The notes under the pieces are model-generated. The model saw only the letters and a program-made list of their open reading frames with translations. It made no database searches and was not told the origin of the DNA. A stretch of DNA of 64,000 nt. It comes from Pseudoalteromonas flavipulchra NCIMB 2033 = ATCC BAA-314 (GTDB lineage Bacteria > Pseudomonadota > Gammaproteobacteria > Enterobacterales > Alteromonadaceae). Each line of letters starts with the position of its first letter. Positions within the stretch are counted from its first letter, which is position 1. The stretch lies in NCBI GenBank assembly GCA_000814665.1, contig JWIH01000016.1, positions 1-64,000 on the forward strand, in the 5' to 3' direction. Positions 57,300-64,000 of this stretch are shown here, in pieces. The translations under genes were made by a program, and so were the position numbers.

Positions 57300-57770
57300 G
57301 TGAACTTAAACGCCACTCTAATAGGTGAATTAATCGCATTTGTGGTCTTCGTATGGTTCTGTATGAAGTTCGTATGGCCACCACTAAATGGTGCGATTGA
57401 AGCTCGCCAGAAGAAAATCGAAGATGGTTTAGCGGCATCTGATGAAGCTGAGAAAGAACTTGAGCGCGTACGTGCACAAGGTGCTGAACAGTTGAAAGAA
57501 GCGAAAGCACAAGCGGCTGAAATCATCGAACAAGCTAAGAAGCGTGCTGCGCTGATTGTTGACGAAGAGACTACTCGTGGTCAGCAAGAGCGTGAAAAAA
57601 TCATTGCTCAGGGACACTCTGAAATTGAGTCTGAGCGCAACCGTGTGAAAGAAGAGCTGCGTTCACAAGTCGCTGCACTTTCTATCGCAGGCGCTGAGAA
57701 GATTTTAGAGCGTGAAATCAATCAAGCCACACACAGTGACATCGTTGAAAAACTTGTCGCTGAGCTTTAA
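57300..57770 (+). CDS. atpF: ATP synthase F0 subunit b
   Basis: A 156-aa stator subunit with one N-terminal membrane helix (~5-25) and a long charged coiled-coil (~30-156) that dimerises and holds F1 by subunit delta. Length equals E. coli subunit b (156 aa). It begins with GTG, as in E. coli, after AAGGAGGAGCG. It lies 10 bases before the atpH open frame. Confidence 0.96.
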   Translation: MNLNATLIGELIAFVVFVWFCMKFVWPPLNGAIEARQKKIEDGLAASDEAEKELERVRAQGAEQLKEAKAQAAEIIEQAKKRAALIVDEETTRGQQEREKIIAQGHSEIESERNRVKEELRSQVAALSIAGAEKILEREINQATHSDIVEKLVAEL

Positions 57771-57786
57771 GTAGGAGGGTATGAGC

Positions 57787-58320
57787 ATGTCTGAATTGAC
57801 TACTATCGCTCGCCCATACGCTAAAGCGGCTTTTGAACTTGCCGTTGAAAAAGGCACAGTTGAAGCTTGGAATGAAATGCTGTTCTTCGCTGGTCAAGTT
57901 ACCAGCGACGAGCAGGTTCAGGCGCTACTTGGTAGCATCGCTACTGAATCACAGCAGTCTGAAATCATTATCAAGTTATGTGCTGAGCAACTCAACGAAC
58001 AAGGTCAAAATCTTATCAAGCTGATGGCCGAAAATGAGCGTTTAGCCGCCATTCCAGCTGTTGCAGAATTGTTTGCTGAATTAAAAGCAGACTATGACAA
58101 AGAAATCGAAGTAGATGTGGTTTCAGCAACAGTGCTTGCAGATGATACGCAAGCAAAATTGGTCGCGGCACTTGAGAAACGTTTCGCACGCAAAGTTAAG
58201 CTGAATTGTAGCATCGACGAAGCCATTGTAAGTGGCCTAGTGATTAAAGCCGGTGACACCGTAATCGACGGTTCTGTTCGCGGCAAGTTAGATCGTCTTG
58301 CGACGTCGCTACAATCGTAA
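57787..58320 (+). CDS. atpH: ATP synthase F1 subunit delta
   Basis: A 177-aa peripheral stalk subunit, same length as in E. coli. It starts [20 protein letters not shown] and ends with the conserved [22 protein letters not shown]. Two ATGs (57781, 57787) follow TAGGAGGGT; the second has the normal 8-base spacing and the family N-terminus, so it was chosen. atpA follows after 14 bases. Confidence 0.96.
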   Translation: MSELTTIARPYAKAAFELAVEKGTVEAWNEMLFFAGQVTSDEQVQALLGSIATESQQSEIIIKLCAEQLNEQGQNLIKLMAENERLAAIPAVAELFAELKADYDKEIEVDVVSATVLADDTQAKLVAALEKRFARKVKLNCSIDEAIVSGLVIKAGDTVIDGSVRGKLDRLATSLQS

Positions 58321-58334
58321 TTGGGAAAAAGAGC

Positions 58335-59876
58335 ATGCAACTTAATTCCACAGAAATTTCTGCACTGATCAAGCAACGCATTGAGCAGTTTGAAGTTGTA
58401 AGTGAAGCGCGTAACGAAGGTACTATCGTATCTGTTACCGACGGTATCATCCGTATCCACGGTCTTGCTGACTGTATGCAGGGTGAGATGATCGAGCTTC
58501 CTGGCAACCGTTATGCTATCGCACTAAACCTTGAGCGTGACTCAGTAGGTGCTGTAGTAATGGGTCCATACGCTGACCTTAAAGAAGGCGTAAAAGTTAA
58601 ATCAACTGGTCGTATCCTTGAAGTACCAGTAGGCCGTGGCCTACTAGGTCGTGTTGTTAACACGCTAGGTGAGCCAATCGACGGTAAAGGCGCTGTTGAT
58701 AACGATGGTTTTGAACCAGTTGAAAAAATCGCACCGGGCGTAATCGAGCGTCAATCAGTAGATGAGCCAGTACAAACTGGTTATAAGTCTATCGATGCGA
58801 TGATCCCAGTTGGTCGTGGTCAGCGTGAGCTTGTGATCGGTGACCGTCAGACTGGTAAAACAGCACTAGCAATCGATGCTATCATCAACCAAAAAGACAC
58901 AGGCGTTAAGTGTGTGTACGTAGCGGTTGGTCAAAAAGCGTCAACAATTGCTAACGTAGTACGTAAACTAGAAGAGCACGGTGCACTTGCAAACACTATC
59001 GTAGTAGTTGCTTCTGCATCAGAATCTGCAGCGCTACAATTCCTAGCGCCGTTCTCTGGTTGTACTATGGGTGAATACTTCCGTGACCGCGGTGAAGATG
59101 CACTAATCGTATATGATGATTTGTCTAAGCAAGCTGTTGCTTACCGTCAAATCTCACTACTACTTAAGCGTCCACCAGGCCGTGAAGCATACCCAGGTGA
59201 CGTTTTCTATCTTCACTCACGTCTTCTAGAGCGTGCGTCTCGTGTAAACGCTGACTACGTTGAGAAGTTCACTAATGGTGAAGTGAAAGGTAAAACAGGT
59301 TCATTGACGGCATTGCCAATCATTGAAACTCAAGGTGGTGACGTTTCTGCATTCGTACCTACCAACGTTATCTCAATCACTGACGGTCAGATCTTCTTAG
59401 AAACTGACTTGTTCAACGCAGGTATCCGTCCAGCTGTTAACGCTGGTATCTCGGTATCTCGTGTAGGTGGTGCAGCTCAAACTAAGATTGTTAAGAAACT
59501 AGGTGGTGGTATCCGTCTAGCGCTAGCTCAGTACCGTGAACTAGCGGCGTTCTCTCAGTTCGCTTCTGACCTTGATGATGCAACACGTGCACAGCTTGAA
59601 CACGGTGAGCGTGTAACAGAGCTAATGAAGCAGAAACAGTACGCACCGATGTCTGTTGCTGATATGTCATTATCGCTATTTGCAGTAGAGAAAGGCTTTC
59701 TAAAAGATATCGAAATCGACAAGATCCTTGATTTCGAAGCAAGCCTAATCGCATTTGCTAAGAGCGAGTACGCAGAGCTAATGGCTCAAATCAATGAAAC
59801 TGGTAACTACAACGCCGAGATCGAAGCGCAGCTTAAAGAGCTTCTTGAGAAGTTCAAGTCTACGCAAACTTGGTAA
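58335..59876 (+). CDS. atpA: ATP synthase F1 subunit alpha
   Basis: A 513-aa non-catalytic nucleotide-binding subunit, same length as in E. coli. The Walker A is [15 protein letters not shown] (~169), and the arginine finger is in [11 protein letters not shown] (~372). The N-terminal beta-barrel and C-terminal helical domains are complete. Strong GGTGGT-like codon preference (GGT, CGT) is shared with atpD, consistent with high expression. Confidence 0.98.
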   Translation: MQLNSTEISALIKQRIEQFEVVSEARNEGTIVSVTDGIIRIHGLADCMQGEMIELPGNRYAIALNLERDSVGAVVMGPYADLKEGVKVKSTGRILEVPVGRGLLGRVVNTLGEPIDGKGAVDNDGFEPVEKIAPGVIERQSVDEPVQTGYKSIDAMIPVGRGQRELVIGDRQTGKTALAIDAIINQKDTGVKCVYVAVGQKASTIANVVRKLEEHGALANTIVVVASASESAALQFLAPFSGCTMGEYFRDRGEDALIVYDDLSKQAVAYRQISLLLKRPPGREAYPGDVFYLHSRLLERASRVNADYVEKFTNGEVKGKTGSLTALPIIETQGGDVSAFVPTNVISITDGQIFLETDLFNAGIRPAVNAGISVSRVGGAAQTKIVKKLGGGIRLALAQYRELAAFSQFASDLDDATRAQLEHGERVTELMKQKQYAPMSVADMSLSLFAVEKGFLKDIEIDKILDFEASLIAFAKSEYAELMAQINETGNYNAEIEAQLKELLEKFKSTQTW

Positions 59877-59928
59877 TGTGTTATTAAGGTGAGTAGGTAA
59901 CTACTCACCGAGATTCGGAGAGAGAGTC

Positions 59929-62207
<2,279 letters not shown>

Positions 62208-62220
62208 TTAGGAGGTTGTT

Positions 62221-62637
62221 ATGGCAATGACAGTACACCTTGATGTAGTAAGTGCAGAGCAGAGCTTGTTCTCTGGCGCTGTGACTACTATCCAAGTGAC
62301 AGGTAGTGAAGGTGAGCTTGGTATTCATCCAGGTCACGCGCCACTACTGACTGGCCTAAAACCTGGTATGGTACGTTTGGTTAAAGCAGATAGCTCAGAA
62401 GAAGTTATCTACGTTGCAGGCGGTACGCTTGAAGTTCAACCACAAACAGTAACTGTTCTAGCGGACGTTGCTATTCGTGCGGAAGAGCTTGACGAGCAAG
62501 CTGCTGAAGAAGCTAAACGTGAAGCGCAAGCGCAAATGGCTTCTGGTACTACCGGTGAGTTGGATTATCAACAAGCTGCGGTACAACTAGAAGAAGCCCT
62601 TGCTCAACTACGCGTTATTCGCCAGCTGCGCAAATAA
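62221..62637 (+). CDS. atpC: ATP synthase F1 subunit epsilon
   Basis: A 138-aa subunit with an N-terminal beta-sandwich (~1-85, [28 protein letters not shown]) and a C-terminal helix pair that can inhibit ATP hydrolysis. Length equals E. coli epsilon within one residue. The first ATG (62221) is five bases from AGGAGG and is preferred over the second two codons later. It ends the operon at a terminator. Confidence 0.96.
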   Translation: MAMTVHLDVVSAEQSLFSGAVTTIQVTGSEGELGIHPGHAPLLTGLKPGMVRLVKADSSEEVIYVAGGTLEVQPQTVTVLADVAIRAEELDEQAAEEAKREAQAQMASGTTGELDYQQAAVQLEEALAQLRVIRQLRK

Positions 62638-62659
62638 GCAACCACCTATCTGGTTATTA

Positions 62660-62687
62660 AAAACCCACGCATCGCGTGGGTTTTTTT
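62660..62687 (+). terminator. rho-independent terminator of the atp operon
   Basis: A 9-bp stem AACCCACGC / GCGTGGGTT with a 3-base loop and a T-tract lies 23 bases beyond the atpC stop. Confidence 0.9.
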
Positions 62688-62783
62688 ATGAACGATGTAT
62701 ACCACCCAATCAATTTGAAAGTATCAAGCCGACCGACCCAAACGAAGTTCAAGATTTCTCACCGAGGTTGCCTCCTTGGGTTT

Positions 62784-62816
62784 ATTCCAATTCACTTAAT
62801 TAAGCGAATTGGTATT
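62784..62816. repeat. palindromic repeat related to the 25112-25325 element
   Basis: The minus strand reads TAATACCAATTCGCTTAATT followed by AAGTG, which matches the left end of the 25112-25325 element at 23 of 25 positions. The two halves CCAATTCACTTAA and TTAAGCGAATTGG form a near-perfect loopless palindrome. It may be a solo end or a collapsed copy. The rest of the 62688-63130 gap (about 440 bases) shows no gene or other site that I can support. Confidence 0.65.
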
Positions 62817-63130
62817 ACTTAGTACATTTAACCTTTCCTACTCTTAGGAGAGCTACAAAATGGCCACCAACCTATTGTGACAGTGTTAATTCTTTATGTT
62901 GAAGTTCTTTTTTAGGAATGCTGACGTATCAAATATGCAGGCTTAAGCTGTTTGTCACGATTCATTACTTTTTGTATTTATTGTTATAACTATATGTTTA
63001 TTAAGCTAATAATTGCTTGGTCACACGTTGTGGCGTGAGGTAACAACACTTCACTTCTCGTATCCGCTTTCTACTCTCTAAACTCAACCAAACAAACACA
63101 GAGAAAAGTGAAATCAACGGGGATCAAGTT

Positions 63131-64000
63131 ATGAAAATTTTTACGCATCAAGTCGGTGTGTTGTTGCTACTCCTTGTGTCTCAGCACAGCTTGGCGCAGC
63201 GTATCGTGACTACCGCTCCGGTTGTCGAAAACAGCCGAGGGATCACGAGTAAGTTGGTTGCAGAGGTTGTTGATTCAGATGCTATCGTACTATCTAGTTA
63301 CAGCAGCGCGCACGTTCTTAGGATTAAAAAGATTGGAGAGCGAGTAAATGCTGGCGATGTGATTGCACAATTGGATACTCAATTTCTATCGTTGTCGGAG
63401 CAAAAAAAGCGCTTTGAGATTCACCAAGCCGAGGCTCAGGTGCAGCATCTTAATGTTGAGTTAAAGCGACTCGAAACCTTATCAAAAACTAAAAGTGTTA
63501 ATCAATCGGAGTTAGATCAGCTTACTTATGAGCTTGCGAGCGCCAAAAATAAAGTATCTGAGCTTGAAGTCAGTCTGACAGAAATCCAAAGACATATTTC
63601 GCTTAGCACAATTCGTGCTTCTGAAAGTGGCTTTGTTGCAGAAACCTTCGTACGTAAAGGCGAATTTGTCCAAGAAGGGGATGCGATTGCAAGAGTCAAT
63701 AATTTTGCTGCGATTGAGCTATCTAGTCAGCTTCCCATTGAACTACTTGATTATATTGATGAGCATGCTGAACTAATCATCGAAAGTGAGCTACAGGTAC
63801 CGAAGCGCATAGGCACAGCCAAGGTCGCGAGAGTTGTACCTGAAGTAAGTGTAGGGACTGGCGCTGTAAAGCTATTTGTTGAACCGGAACCTGAATTGAA
63901 AGATAAACTAGTATTAGGCTCTAACCTGTCCATACAACTCACAATCACGATACCAAATAGTTTGCTTATCCCCGGTGATGCGCTGATCCCAAGAGGAAAG
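63131..64000 (+). CDS. HlyD-type RND efflux periplasmic adaptor, partial
   Basis: The open frame starts at ATG 63131 (AAGTT just upstream; GGGGATCAAG is a weak site) and is still open at the window edge, giving 290 residues. A signal peptide covers ~1-22 (LAQ|RIV). A biotinyl-lipoyl-like half follows (VLRIKKIGERVNAGDVIAQLD), then a long coiled-coil (~85-155), the second lipoyl half (GFVAETFVRKGEFVQEGDAIARV) and part of the beta-barrel. Such adaptors link an inner-membrane RND pump to an outer-membrane channel; the pump gene should lie just outside the window. Confidence 0.88.
   Translation, partial: MKIFTHQVGVLLLLLVSQHSLAQRIVTTAPVVENSRGITSKLVAEVVDSDAIVLSSYSSAHVLRIKKIGERVNAGDVIAQLDTQFLSLSEQKKRFEIHQAEAQVQHLNVELKRLETLSKTKSVNQSELDQLTYELASAKNKVSELEVSLTEIQRHISLSTIRASESGFVAETFVRKGEFVQEGDAIARVNNFAAIELSSQLPIELLDYIDEHAELIIESELQVPKRIGTAKVARVVPEVSVGTGAVKLFVEPEPELKDKLVLGSNLSIQLTITIPNSLLIPGDALIPRGK

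Overview
The window looks like the replication-origin region of a Pseudoalteromonas chromosome (Gammaproteobacteria, Alteromonadales). The partial 16S rRNA gene at the left edge reads as Pseudoalteromonas, probably near the P. piscicida/P. flavipulchra group; that is from memory of the genus sequence, not a search. The proteins are Alteromonadales-like (for example a 440-residue prolidase very like Alteromonas organophosphorus acid anhydrolase), and gene order matches known gammaproteobacterial blocks.

Left part (1-21400). The 5' part of a 16S gene runs off the left edge, with its leader and a clear promoter. Next is the conserved block yrdA - DUF1488 - aroE - [truncated haemoglobin, c-haem chemoreceptor] - hemF - tsaC - yrdD - smg - dprA - LysM protein, divergent from def - fmt - rsmB - trkA. 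After trkA come a PilZ c-di-GMP protein, an unknown protein, trkH, yigZ, pepQ and slt, all on the minus strand.

Middle part (21400-36000). fadBA (beta-oxidation) is followed by a small inverted-repeat element, tusA, a lipoprotein and glyQS. Then comes the dnaA-dnaN-recF-gyrB operon on the minus strand, with two perfect parS sites inside recF and a DnaA box inside the putative dnaA promoter.

Right part (36000-64000). rpmH-rnpA-yidD-yidC starts a plus-strand run. It is interrupted by an accessory insert: a three-gene membrane/thioredoxin-fold redox operon and a ToxR/CadC-like regulator. mnmE follows. A second insert holds an orphan pair of unknown proteins (1195 and 101 aa) and an isocitrate lyase/PEP-mutase-family gene broken by a 196-bp foldback element. 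Then come mioC, a GATC-rich and DnaA-box-rich intergenic region that I read as oriC, mnmG, rsmG, parA, parB and the full atpIBEFHAGDC operon. The window ends inside an HlyD-type efflux adaptor gene.

Together the window holds origin (mioC-mnmG), initiator (dnaA), clamp (dnaN), gyrase and segregation system (parA, parB, parS) within about 25 kb. The rRNA operon and the ATP synthase operon point away from oriC on opposite sides, so both are co-directional with replication. No tRNA genes, CRISPR arrays, prophage or full insertion sequences were seen. The least explained content is the redox operon, the 1195/101-aa pair and the small palindromic elements.
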